16,779 bases of DNA from Candidatus Tectimicrobiota bacterium (GTDB taxonomy: Bacteria; JACPSX01). Of the stretch, positions 1 through 10,598 are shown piece after piece. Numbering within the stretch: position 1 is the stretch's first letter; every line of letters begins with the position of its first letter. Made by a program: the position numbers and the translations under genes. Where the stretch lies: assembly GCA_016193065.1 (NCBI GenBank), contig JACPSX010000052.1, positions 1 to 16,779 on the forward strand, in the 5' to 3' direction. The notes beneath the pieces are model-generated. The model was given only the letters and a program-made list of their open reading frames with translations. It was not told the DNA's origin and made no database searches.

Positions 1-930
1 ACCCAGGTGCAGGCGACGCAGACGGCGGTGGCGGCGGCTACTGCTGCGACTGCGGGGAATGCGCAGGCGGCCCAGTTTGCCACGCAGCAGGCCCAGCAAG
101 CGGCGACTCTGGCCACGCAGTCCACGCAGTCGGTGGCGGCGGGCGTGCAGGCAGTGGCCCAGACCCAGGCGACCAATCCTCAGGCGGCGGTGGCGGCGGC
201 GCAGGCGACCCAGCAGGCGACTCAGGCGACGCAGATGGCGGTGGGTGTGGTCAGCAACGTTGCCAATACGGCGGTGACGACTTCGTTGGCTCAGGCTCAA
301 CAAGGGGTGGCCCAATCGCAGGCGGCGGTGGCGGCGGCGCAGGTGGCGCAGCAGGCGGCGGCGCAGGTGAGCACGTTGGCGCAAGCGGCAGTGGTGGCGG
401 CGCAGAGTGCTTCGCAGGCGACGGGGGCGGCGGCCCAGCAGGCGGCGGCTCAGATAGTGCAAGCGGTTCAACAGGCGGCGGAGACCCAGGTGCAGGCGAC
501 GCAGGCGGCAGTGGCGGCGGCTACGGCGGCGGCGGCGGGAAATGTGCAGGCGGCGCAGTTTGCCACGCAGCAGGCCCAGCAGGCGGCGACTCTGTCCACG
601 CAGTCCTCACAGTCGGTGGCGGCGGGCGTGCAGGCAGCGGCCAGGGCTGAGGCGGCCAATCCGCAAGCGGCCCAGGCAGCGGCGCAGGCGGCCCAGAGTG
701 CGACTCAGGCAGCGCAGACAGCGGTGGGTGCAGTCAGCAATGTGGTCAACACGGCGGTGACGGCATCGGTGGCGCAAGCTCAGCAAGGGGTGGCCCAGTC
801 GCAGGCGGCGGTGGCGACGGCGCAGCAAGCCACCCAGGCGGCCTCCCAGACGGCGACTGCAGCGGCCCAGGGGAACGTGGCGCGGGCGTTGCAAGGGGCA
901 CAGCAGACACAGACACTGTCTACGCAGGTA
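1..930 (+). repeat. In-frame tandem repeat, 483-bp unit
   Basis: Base 1 onward matches base 484 onward, giving a period of 483 bp (161 codons). Copy 1 is 1-483 and is already cut by the window edge at an equivalent position, so further copies upstream are likely. Copy 2 (484 to about 840) loses similarity early. It is followed by a decayed third start near 850-930, where the T-A-A-A-Q-G-N-V and T-L-S-T-Q signatures return. 161 equals 23 heptads, so an uninterrupted helical register across units is possible. Differences between copies are scattered and mostly conservative. Confidence 0.85.
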
Positions 931-1848
931 CAGACGCAGACGGCGGCGCAGACTCCCACGGCTCCGGCACCTCCGACCCAGGCCGCAGCCCCGCCGCCGG
1001 CGGCAGCCCCGGTCTTTTCCGGGTTTACGCCCCCATCCCCATCGGTCGGGGGAGGAACAGTCACGACGACTACGACCGCCGCCGCCACAACGCCCAGCGC
1101 CTATCCGAGACCGGCGCTCGGGAGTCTTCTTACAAACTCAACGGCAACGGGAGTCCATGGACTCTCCAATGATGGTTCCGAGCTGGTGGTTTTTGACGGA
1201 TTCGCGTTTCCGTACTTCGTTGAAACGTACCCCCACGTTTACGTGAACGCCAATGGGAACCTCACGTTTGCGGGAGGCGACGACGATCATTCGGGCGATT
1301 TGCTGAGTCGAGTCGCGAATTCCTGGGTGCGAATCGTGCCCCTGTACGCAGATTTCAATATCCAGGGCAATACGAATCCGAATAGTTCTCTCGGAACGAT
1401 TCATACGGCTCAGAGGACTTCGAGCTTTTCAGTGACGTGGAAAAACGTGAACTCTCACAATGTTCCCGGAAACCAGGATACCACCTTTCGGATCACGCTA
1501 TTCAGTACGGGCGCCATTGAAATGAGCTACCAGACAATTGCACCAAAAGTCCAGGGAAGCACTCGAGACAACGTCTTTGTCGCTCTGATTCCCGGGGGTG
1601 GTCTTGAAACGGACATCCTGAGCGTGATCCTGAGTGCCGGAGGAGGCGGCAGCGCAGGCAGGCAGGTGATCAGCCAGATCTTCACTCAGAATAATGGCGG
1701 AAACATCAGCACAGATCTGGAAGGGAAAAATCTGCTCTTTGTGCCGAATGCCTCGGGGGGCTTTGACCTGATCGTGGCGCCTTTGACTGAAACAGATCCA
1801 TCGGGAATTATCCCGGGTCCGCCGGAGATCGCGAGTCCTTCGATCTAG
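1..1848 (+). CDS. Ala/Gln-rich tandem-repeat protein with nidogen-like C-terminal domain (5' partial)
   Basis: The frame is open from base 1 and ends at TAG 1846-1848, so the start lies outside the window; 615 residues are visible. The GTG at base 7 is not a start, because the same Thr-Gln-Val-Gln-Ala context recurs inside the second repeat. Residues 1 to about 310 are made almost only of Ala, Gln, Thr, Val and Ser with hardly any charge, as 161-residue repeats likely to be helical. A Pro/Thr/Ala linker (about 315-375) leads to a beta-rich domain (about 385-535). That domain has an N-G-N-L-T-F stretch, a V-P-L-Y-A-D-F segment, S-V-T-W-K-N-V, then T-F-R-I-T-L-F with G-A-I-E-M-S-Y, which is the order seen in nidogen-like (NIDO) domains. 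No membrane or sorting signal is visible at the C-terminus. The role is unknown; a secreted or surface fibre is an inference. Confidence 0.8.
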   Translation, partial: TQVQATQTAVAAATAATAGNAQAAQFATQQAQQAATLATQSTQSVAAGVQAVAQTQATNPQAAVAAAQATQQATQATQMAVGVVSNVANTAVTTSLAQAQQGVAQSQAAVAAAQVAQQAAAQVSTLAQAAVVAAQSASQATGAAAQQAAAQIVQAVQQAAETQVQATQAAVAAATAAAAGNVQAAQFATQQAQQAATLSTQSSQSVAAGVQAAARAEAANPQAAQAAAQAAQSATQAAQTAVGAVSNVVNTAVTASVAQAQQGVAQSQAAVATAQQATQAASQTATAAAQGNVARALQGAQQTQTLSTQVQTQTAAQTPTAPAPPTQAAAPPPAAAPVFSGFTPPSPSVGGGTVTTTTTAAATTPSAYPRPALGSLLTNSTATGVHGLSNDGSELVVFDGFAFPYFVETYPHVYVNANGNLTFAGGDDDHSGDLLSRVANSWVRIVPLYADFNIQGNTNPNSSLGTIHTAQRTSSFSVTWKNVNSHNVPGNQDTTFRITLFSTGAIEMSYQTIAPKVQGSTRDNVFVALIPGGGLETDILSVILSAGGGGSAGRQVISQIFTQNNGGNISTDLEGKNLLFVPNASGGFDLIVAPLTETDPSGIIPGPPEIASPSI

Positions 1849-2047
1849 CGGGCAGGCTTCTCACCTTAGTCCTCTAAAGGGAAAAGACCTCCGCGTGCAG
1901 GTGGCGAGGTTCCTCTGCTCTTTCCCACCGGCTGTCCTTGAAATGATGGAAAAGGTAGAGGTTAGGGGATTCCATCAACCGCGAAAGTGACACGGGTCGG
2001 GAACCGGATCCACGTCGGCTTCAGTCAGGAGATCGCTCACCCTCGAG

Positions 2048-2281
2048 TCACCTGGCCGTGTCCAGGGATCCCGCCTCAGAGGACTTGTCCTCGCGACTCT
2101 CGCGCTTTTCCGCGGCCCGGGTCAGATGGATGTCGGACCACTTGATCTGTGCGTCCAGGATGGACCGGATCGCCAGGAGCAGCTCCTTCTGGCTGTTGAC
2201 TAAATGCTTTGCAGTCTCCCCTGGCAGGTACGATAGGGACGTAGCGATGAGATTGTTGAAAAACCCTCTCATGCCGGCCAT
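2048..2281 (-). CDS. Small uncharacterised protein (77 aa)
   Basis: I do not recognise this family. ATG at 2281 is preceded by a strong Shine-Dalgarno (AAGGAGGG, about 8 nt upstream). An in-frame start 51 bp further upstream lacks this and is rejected. The product begins with an amphipathic M-A-G-M-R-G-F-F-N-N-L stretch. A long predicted helix follows (L-V-N-S-Q-K-E-L-L-L-A-I-R-S-I-L-D-A-Q), then a highly charged Lys/Arg/Glu tail. There is no signal peptide, Cys or His cluster, or membrane span. It lies 151 bp downstream of gltB on the same strand, beyond a GC hairpin, and has a candidate extended -10 box of its own, so it may be a separate unit. The ribosome site and codon use make it likely to be real. 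A membrane- or granule-surface helix protein is one guess among several. Confidence 0.65.
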   Translation of the reverse strand: MAGMRGFFNNLIATSLSYLPGETAKHLVNSQKELLLAIRSILDAQIKWSDIHLTRAAEKRESREDKSSEAGSLDTAR

Positions 2282-2322
2282 TGTTCTCCCTCCTTCCTTC
2301 CGCGCTAATCTCTCCAAAAGTA

Positions 2323-2331
2323 AATATATCA
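2323..2331 (-). promoter_or_regulatory. Candidate extended -10 promoter for the 77-aa gene
   Basis: On the - strand the sequence reads TGATATATT, an extended -10 (TGN plus TATATT), inside a short AT-rich island about 42 bp upstream of the ATG at 2281. No good -35 is seen 16-18 bp upstream, so this is only a candidate. Confidence 0.35.
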
Positions 2332-2361
2332 CGAGGCAGGCCGGGCGGCTATGCGCTCTGT

Positions 2362-2389
2362 TTCCCCCCCCATCCCGAAGGGGGGGGAA
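2362..2389. terminator. C8/G8 hairpin downstream of gltB, possible terminator
   Basis: A perfect 10-bp stem (TT plus eight C, pairing with eight G plus AA) closes an 8-nt loop at 2372-2379. It sits 43 bp beyond the gltB stop and before the next gene on the same strand. Neither strand has a U-run after the stem, so it is not a classical intrinsic terminator. It could act as a pause, an attenuator or an mRNA 3'-end stabiliser. Confidence 0.4.
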
Positions 2390-2432
2390 GGGTCTAAGAA
2401 AACGGAGTTAGCAGGAGGTAGGTGGGAGCCTT

Positions 2433-6974
<4,542 letters not shown>

Positions 6975-7122
6975 GGGGTTTTCCGTTCCGGAGCCTTGGG
7001 GCTTGAGTATCGAGTTTGCAGAGAGCAGGAGGGAAATGCCAGCGGCGCCAACCCGTCTCGCGATGGTCCGGAAGGCGGTGCCTCGAAGCCCCCTCTCGGC
7101 ACACACCATAATGCGTTGTTTT

Positions 7123-7151
7123 TAAATAACACGAAATGAGGGAATGGTCAA
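7123..7151 (-). promoter_or_regulatory. Candidate sigma-70 promoter for gltB
   Basis: On the - strand, TTGACC (7151-7146) is followed after 17 bp by TATTTA (7128-7123). The -35 is good and the -10 moderate. Transcription would begin near 7116, leaving a leader of about 140 nt before ATG 6974. It would leave almost no leader for the ATG at 7109, which supports the inner start. Confidence 0.45.
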
Positions 7152-7175
7152 CTTTCTTTTTGCCAAAGCTTGACC
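7146..7175. promoter_or_regulatory. Inverted repeat joining the two divergent -35 boxes
   Basis: GGTCAACTTT (7146-7155) and AAAGCTTGACC (7165-7175) are inverted copies apart from one extra base. The outer six bases are the -35 hexamers of the gltB and lrp promoters. A regulator bound here would touch both promoters. The adjacent Lrp-type protein is the natural candidate, but this is inference. Confidence 0.5.
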
Positions 7176-7199
7176 TTTTGTTGAAATCCCCTTTATAAT
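7170..7199 (+). promoter_or_regulatory. Strong sigma-70 promoter for the Lrp-type gene
   Basis: TTGACC (7170-7175), an 18-bp spacer and a perfect TATAAT (7194-7199) lie 42 bp before the proposed ATG, in the most AT-rich stretch of the region. The expected transcription start is near 7206. Confidence 0.75.
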
Positions 7200-7241
7200 T
7201 TTGGAAAAGTCGGCCTTTTGCTTAACAAACTTCGGACAGGG

Positions 7242-7709
7242 ATGCTTGTGGATAAAACAGACCTGAAAATTCTCGAGATCTTGCAGGACAACTGTCGCAT
7301 CTCCTTGCGGGATATTGCGCGTTCCGTCGGTTTGTCCTCTCCTTCCGTGGTGGAAAGGATCCGCAAGCTGGAGAAAAAGGGAATCCTGAGGGGCTACCGG
7401 GCGATTGTCGATGCCAGGAAAGTGGGGAAGGATATTACGGCCTTCATCGGCGTCTCGGTGAGCCACCCCCAGCAAATCGGGAGCTTCGAAAAGGAAATTG
7501 AAAAAGTGGAGGACATCCTCGAATGCCACCACGTGACCGGGGATCACACCTTCATGCTCAAAGTGAAAACAGAAAACACCTCGACACTGGAAAATCTTAT
7601 CCGCCAGATCCGATCCATCGAGGGGGTTACCCGTACTCTGACCAGCGTGGTCCTTTCCACACCGATCGAAAAAACCGCCCTCCACTTCAATTCCCAGGTG
7701 GAAGAATAA
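7242..7709 (+). CDS. Lrp/AsnC-family transcriptional regulator
   Basis: This is a DNA-binding protein that usually senses an amino acid through a RAM (AsnC) domain and acts as dimers or octamers. From ATG 7242 it has 155 residues, typical for the family. The N-terminus D-K-T-D-L-K-I-L-E-I-L is classic. The helix-turn-helix is about 21-42 (S-L-R-D-I-A-R-S-V-G-L-S, then V-V-E-R-I-R-K-L-E), followed by G-I-L-R-G-Y-R-A. The ligand domain is about 66-140, with V-T-G-D-H-T-F-M-L-K-V at the usual effector site. GTG 7248 is an equally good start, since AGGG lies 6 nt before it. The TTG at 7218 would leave a leader of only about 12 nt and is less likely. The gene is divergent from gltB and shares a symmetric promoter region with it. 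In E. coli, Lrp controls gltBD, so local control of gltB and of itself is plausible. Which amino acid it senses cannot be told. Confidence 0.93.
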   Translation: MLVDKTDLKILEILQDNCRISLRDIARSVGLSSPSVVERIRKLEKKGILRGYRAIVDARKVGKDITAFIGVSVSHPQQIGSFEKEIEKVEDILECHHVTGDHTFMLKVKTENTSTLENLIRQIRSIEGVTRTLTSVVLSTPIEKTALHFNSQVEE

Positions 7710-7790
7710 CTTCAAGCACTCAGCATTCAGCTATCAGCCCCGAAAATCTCACCGCACCTCGGACAACAGAAGGTTTCCCATATCCTCCCA

Positions 7791-7980
7791 AGGGGTAGCC
7801 CCCGCCGGCGACCTTCTATTGCTCCTGCTGAAAGGGACCGGGTGTGCCCCGAACGGGCGACTGAAAGTTTTGCAGGCGTCGTCGCCGGAAAGCTTGAATC
7901 TCCTCGCATGCGAAAGAGAACCGACCCTCAATTGCGCTCGTGCGCAAAAGTTTCCTGGAGCCCCAAGGGGCACCCCGGTC
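7791..7980 (+). repeat. Intergenic repeat element A
   Basis: The block 7791-7878 matches the reverse complement of 9389-9476 at 79 of 88 positions, with 33 identical bases at 7830-7862. The rest, to about 7980, resembles the right half of the module at 9215-9327 and 13864-13980. This includes the GGGGCACCCC arm (7967-7976), which can pair with GGGGTAGCCCC at 7792-7802. The element fills the gap between the convergent lrp and aminopeptidase genes and ends a few bases from the latter's stop. No convincing ORF and no terminal repeats were seen. Confidence 0.8.
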
Positions 7981-7992
7981 TCCTTTTGGAAT

Positions 7993-9123
7993 TTAGAGTT
8001 GGAGAACTTTCGGAGCGCGGGTCAGGTTCTCGCAACCCTCTTCCCGAACCACGACCACGTCCTCGATGCGCACCCCCCCGATGCCGGGGTAGTAGAGTCC
8101 GGGCTCGACGGTAACTACGTTGCCGGACTGCAGGACCCCTCCCCCCTTTCCGAGGCGGGGGAGTTCATGAATGTCGAGCCCGAGCCCGTGGCCTGTCCCG
8201 TGGAAAAAACCCTGCTGGCGCCCGTTCACTTCCCCGGTCTGGAAGCCGAGCCGTTCCAGGCGGGAAGAGACGGCCTCGTGTACCTCCTGACCTGTCACAC
8301 CGGCTTTAATGCGGGAAAAGGCCTCTTCCTGAGCAGCTAAGACCCCGTCAAAAAGTCTCTTGAGTTCGACCGAAGGCGTGCCTTTAACCACCGTGCGGGT
8401 AATGTCCGCGTGATAACGGCTGCCCAGGGAGCGGGGGAAGACGTCAATGATGATCGACTGATGGGGGAGGAGGGGCCCTTTACCCTCTTCGTGGGGATCA
8501 CACCCCTGATCACTGCAGGCCACGATTGTCTGCTCGGCAACACAATCGCGATCCAGAAGGCCGTGGTGAATCAGGCGCCGTAGACCCTCGGCGGTCAGTG
8601 GCTGGGAACCCTGGTACAGAAGGCCATTGCGGATCGTACTTTGGCGGATGGTCTCCAGGGCCAGCTCCAGCACCTCTTCGGTGGCCCGCAGAGCCTGGGT
8701 CATGTGGGCGATCTCCTCGGCAGACTTTCGCAAGCGCTCATCCCAGAAGGGATCTTTTTTGAAGTTGACGCGATAACCCCTGGATCGCAGGGAATCGGCA
8801 AGTTCAAGACCGAAAGAGGCCGGGACGAGAAGCGTACCGATGCTCCGTTCCTTCAGGATCTCTGCAATCAGTTCGGCCTGGCCGGGCTCCAGGGAACCCT
8901 GCTGCCGGAGCCGCTCAGAGTACCGGCTCAGAGGCAGGATCTCATCCACGGCTGCCTGGGCTCGAGCCCGATCGAGCTCCAAGTCGCTGACGGCAATCCA
9001 CTTGCGGGAGGTGGTCTGGAGGAAGATGAAGGGGTCGGGGGCCAAAAAGCGGCTGGCGTAGTACATGTCCGCGTTGATCGTGCTTGCCGCTACGACCAGG
9101 ATTGCCTCGTGGGATTGGTTCAT
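7993..9123 (-). CDS. M24-family metallopeptidase, Xaa-Pro aminopeptidase type
   Basis: Members remove N-terminal residues next to proline using two metal ions in a pita-bread fold; this one is probably cytoplasmic, since no signal peptide is seen. The 376-residue protein has an N-terminal creatinase-like domain (about 1-135) and a catalytic domain (about 140-365). All five expected metal ligands are present: Asp227 (I-I-I-D-V-F-P-R), Asp240 (H-A-D-I-T-R-T), His312 (F-F-H-G-T-G-H-G-L-G), Glu340 (V-T-V-E-P-G-L-Y) and Glu354 (G-V-R-I-E-D). The first ligand sits in D-V-F-P-R rather than the more common D-x-G, a variant I associate with one subgroup of these enzymes. ATG 9123 has AGAGGA about 11 nt upstream. 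The gene stands alone between inverted intergenic repeats, and its own promoter lies inside the right-hand gap. True specificity (Xaa-Pro or other dipeptides) cannot be decided from sequence. Confidence 0.9.
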   Translation of the reverse strand: MNQSHEAILVVAASTINADMYYASRFLAPDPFIFLQTTSRKWIAVSDLELDRARAQAAVDEILPLSRYSERLRQQGSLEPGQAELIAEILKERSIGTLLVPASFGLELADSLRSRGYRVNFKKDPFWDERLRKSAEEIAHMTQALRATEEVLELALETIRQSTIRNGLLYQGSQPLTAEGLRRLIHHGLLDRDCVAEQTIVACSDQGCDPHEEGKGPLLPHQSIIIDVFPRSLGSRYHADITRTVVKGTPSVELKRLFDGVLAAQEEAFSRIKAGVTGQEVHEAVSSRLERLGFQTGEVNGRQQGFFHGTGHGLGLDIHELPRLGKGGGVLQSGNVVTVEPGLYYPGIGGVRIEDVVVVREEGCENLTRAPKVLQL

Positions 9124-9167
9124 GATCGAACTCGTCCTCTGGAAACGGGGTCTCCCTGCCTTGTAAA

Positions 9168-9176
9168 ACTATAGCA
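9168..9176 (-). promoter_or_regulatory. Candidate extended -10 promoter for the M24 peptidase gene
   Basis: The - strand reads TGCTATAGT, an extended -10, about 45 bp upstream of ATG 9123. The -35 region is weak; TTGCCC is present but with only a 15-bp spacer. The box lies between repeat B and the gene, so B would be upstream of the transcription start. Confidence 0.5.
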
Positions 9177-9210
9177 CATGCTGCGCTCGGGCAACAGAAG
9201 ACCACGGGCG

Positions 9211-9773
9211 AAGTCCTCGGGGTGCCCCCTTGGGCTCACGAAGCGCTTGCGACGTGAGTTGCGTCGGCCGGATTGAGAGTTCTCTTCCTCGCAACCGCTT
9301 AGATCGCCTACGGGGGCAACCCCTCGGACAGGATGGGGAAGCTTTCCATTGTCCAATGTGCAAGATGCTTGATGGCTAGGAGGGGCGGCGCCTGCAAAAC
9401 TTTAAGTCGCCCGTTCGGGGCACACCCGGTCCCTTTCTACAAAAGCAATATAAGGTTGCCCGCGGGGGCTACCCCCTCAGGTAGAGACGACCGAAGAGGC
9501 TGCCCGATCCGCCTTGAGCGTAACTGCCGGGAGCAACGGCACCCAAAGGGTACCCGACCGGGAGCGGCCAGGGATGGGAAACCGCGCAGCCAGAACGCGC
9601 TTTCAGATAGCTGGAAACATATCGTGGCGGTAGGGGAGGGTTCCGGGTACCCGTCCTGGGTGTGGGTGCCCCGGGTCGTTGCGGAACACCCGCGAAGCGC
9701 GGGTACCCGGAAGCGAAGGGGGGGAGGGCAGTCCTCACTACAGGAGCACATGCAGAAACTGGGGGTGGGCAAG
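9211..9773 (-). repeat. Intergenic repeat element B (composite)
   Basis: Read on the - strand, B follows the order of element C (13611-13980). It has an end block CTTGCCCACCCCCAGTTT (9773-9756), a middle block shared with 13678-13840 (about 9690-9490), and an arm module shared with 13864-13980 (9327-9215). Between the last two it carries an extra block, 9389-9476, shared with element A. B is thus C-like with an A-type module added. Together with its flanks it occupies most of the 720-bp gap 9124-9843, in which I see no credible gene. The end expected near 9200 lacks a recognisable terminal repeat, so this copy may be decayed or truncated. Confidence 0.8.
9643..9710. repeat. Nested palindromes within element B
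   Basis: CCGGGTACCCG (9643-9653) and CGGGTACCCGG (9700-9710) are each nearly self-complementary and are also inverted copies of each other. Between them, next to the right copy, lies a perfect 6-bp hairpin, CCCGCG-AAG-CGCGGG (9689-9703). The rest of the loop is GC-rich. Alternative foldings are possible on either strand. This palindromic part is weaker in element C. Confidence 0.7.
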
Positions 9774-9785
9774 GGCCAGGTATCC

Positions 9786-9814
9786 TTGACAAGGGGGGAG
9801 GTCTCCAATAGAGT
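9786..9814 (+). promoter_or_regulatory. Sigma-70 promoter for the NTF2-like/glcDE gene set
   Basis: A perfect TTGACA (9786-9791), a 17-bp spacer and TAGAGT (9809-9814) lie 29 bp before the ATG at 9844. The site begins 13 bp beyond the edge of repeat B. The predicted leader is about 24 nt and contains GAGGAAAGG as a ribosome site. Confidence 0.6.
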
Positions 9815-9843
9815 GAATTTCCAGTGCGAGGAAAGGGCGGTAG

Positions 9844-10263
9844 ATGACTTCTGAAGAGCGGGTGAGAGAGGCAAATCGCCAGTTTTATCGGGCCTTTGAG
9901 AGCCTGGATCTGGAGATCATGGAAAAGATCTGGATCAAAGACGGCAGGGCCCAATGCATTCACCCCGGATGGCCCTTGATGAACGGATGGTCCGAGGTCC
10001 GCGAGAGCTGGTCCCGGATTTTTGCCAATACCCAGTTCATCAAGTTCACGATTGAAGAGGTCCACATCACCCTGCAGGGAGATTGGGCCTGGGTGATTTG
10101 CCTGGAAAACCTCCTCACTTTAAGCGGAGGGGGTCTAACGGAGAGCAAGGTTTTAACCACGAATATCTTTATCGAGGAGGAGGGGGTCTGGTACCTGGTC
10201 CATCACCACGGCTCCCCGCTGTTTCTCTGGGGACCTCCGGAGCAGCCTGAGGAAGTGCAGTGA
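9844..10263 (+). CDS. NTF2/SnoaL-like small protein
   Basis: The 139-residue product has the size and pattern of the cone-shaped NTF2/SnoaL superfamily. A long N-terminal helix (E-A-N-R-Q-F-Y-R-A-F-E-S-L-D) is followed by M-E-K-I-W, C-I-H-P-G-W-P, G-W-S-E-V-R-E-S-W near 47-56, then a curved sheet (W-A-W-V-I-C-L-E-N, and T-N-I-F-I-E-E-E-G-V-W-Y-L-V-H-H-H-G-S). The I-H-P-G-W and W-Y-x-V-H-H-H-x-S features are typical of the SnoaL_3-like subgroup. Members are ligand-binding or catalytic, and function varies too much to assign. ATG 9844 follows GAGGAAAGG. The stop overlaps the next start by four bases (GTGA), so translation is probably coupled. It is the first gene of a set leading to glcDE. A role related to glycolate oxidation is possible but rests on position only. 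Confidence 0.85.
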   Translation: MTSEERVREANRQFYRAFESLDLEIMEKIWIKDGRAQCIHPGWPLMNGWSEVRESWSRIFANTQFIKFTIEEVHITLQGDWAWVICLENLLTLSGGGLTESKVLTTNIFIEEEGVWYLVHHHGSPLFLWGPPEQPEEVQ

Positions 10264-10598
10264 ATTCCTCCTTAAGAAATTTCGCGGCGGAACTGCTCTG
10301 CCATGCCCTCACCACCCCTGCCAGGCTGGGGGATCTCCTCTGGTGGGTGGGGTTCTGCACCGTTGCGGATCGGGAGCATTCTCCCATGGTTTCCGCCGCT
10401 TCTCTGGAGGAAGAGGTGGGCAGGAGAGAGGAGGAAGCGCGAGACCGCGGTATGAACGTTCCCCCCCGGTCTCTGCCGGGATTTTTCCAGTTGTTCCATG
10501 AAGGTGCGCCCGCTTCCTCCGAGCCGTTTGAAGCCCAGAGAGAAGATCGCTCTTACGGACCTGGAGAAACTTTTGAGAATCGGGGCCGGGCTTTTTAA
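10260..10598 (+). CDS. Doubtful small protein, overlaps both neighbours (112 aa)
   Basis: I do not recognise it. GTG 10260 overlaps the upstream stop (GTGA), and GAGGAAG lies 4 nt before it, which is good evidence for coupled translation. Codons in 10260-10497 look coding-like, with mostly G or C in third positions. The product starts with a hydrophobic Ala/Leu/Trp-rich stretch and has an acidic helix (S-L-E-E-E-V-G-R-R-E-E-E-A-R). The last third is read through the start of the DUF309 gene in another frame and loses this bias. Either it is a real unknown protein, or it is decayed sequence whose reading continued into DUF309 in an ancestor. Confidence 0.45.
   Translation: MNSSLRNFAAELLCHALTTPARLGDLLWWVGFCTVADREHSPMVSAASLEEEVGRREEEARDRGMNVPPRSLPGFFQLFHEGAPASSEPFEAQREDRSYGPGETFENRGRAF

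Noticed and set aside
7-9. GTG at base 7 as the start of the repeat protein
   Set aside because: The same Val codon occurs mid-repeat in copy 2, and the frame is open to the window edge, so the gene is 5' partial.
1-930. Alanine-rich antifreeze-type helix with 11-residue periodicity
   Set aside because: Some 11-residue blocks can be drawn, but Thr spacing is irregular and the unit length of 161 is not a multiple of 11.
6975-7109. N-terminal extension of GltB as a signal peptide
   Set aside because: It has a short hydrophobic stretch, but GltB is cytoplasmic, the start lacks a ribosome site, and the mapped promoter leaves almost no leader.
7710-7990. CRISPR-like or tRNA content in the intergenic repeats
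   Set aside because: There are no short regularly spaced repeats with unique spacers and no cloverleaf with a T-loop signature.
9211-9327. Arm module as a riboswitch or leader for the aminopeptidase gene
   Set aside because: A better promoter (extended -10 at 9168-9176) lies between the module and the gene, and C likewise sits upstream of a TTGACA. The elements are therefore probably outside these transcripts.
9469-10065. Frames through repeats B and C sharing similar peptides
   Set aside because: The shared peptide follows from DNA similarity of the repeats. Frames differ in length and run out into unrelated flanks, with no sign of protein-level selection.
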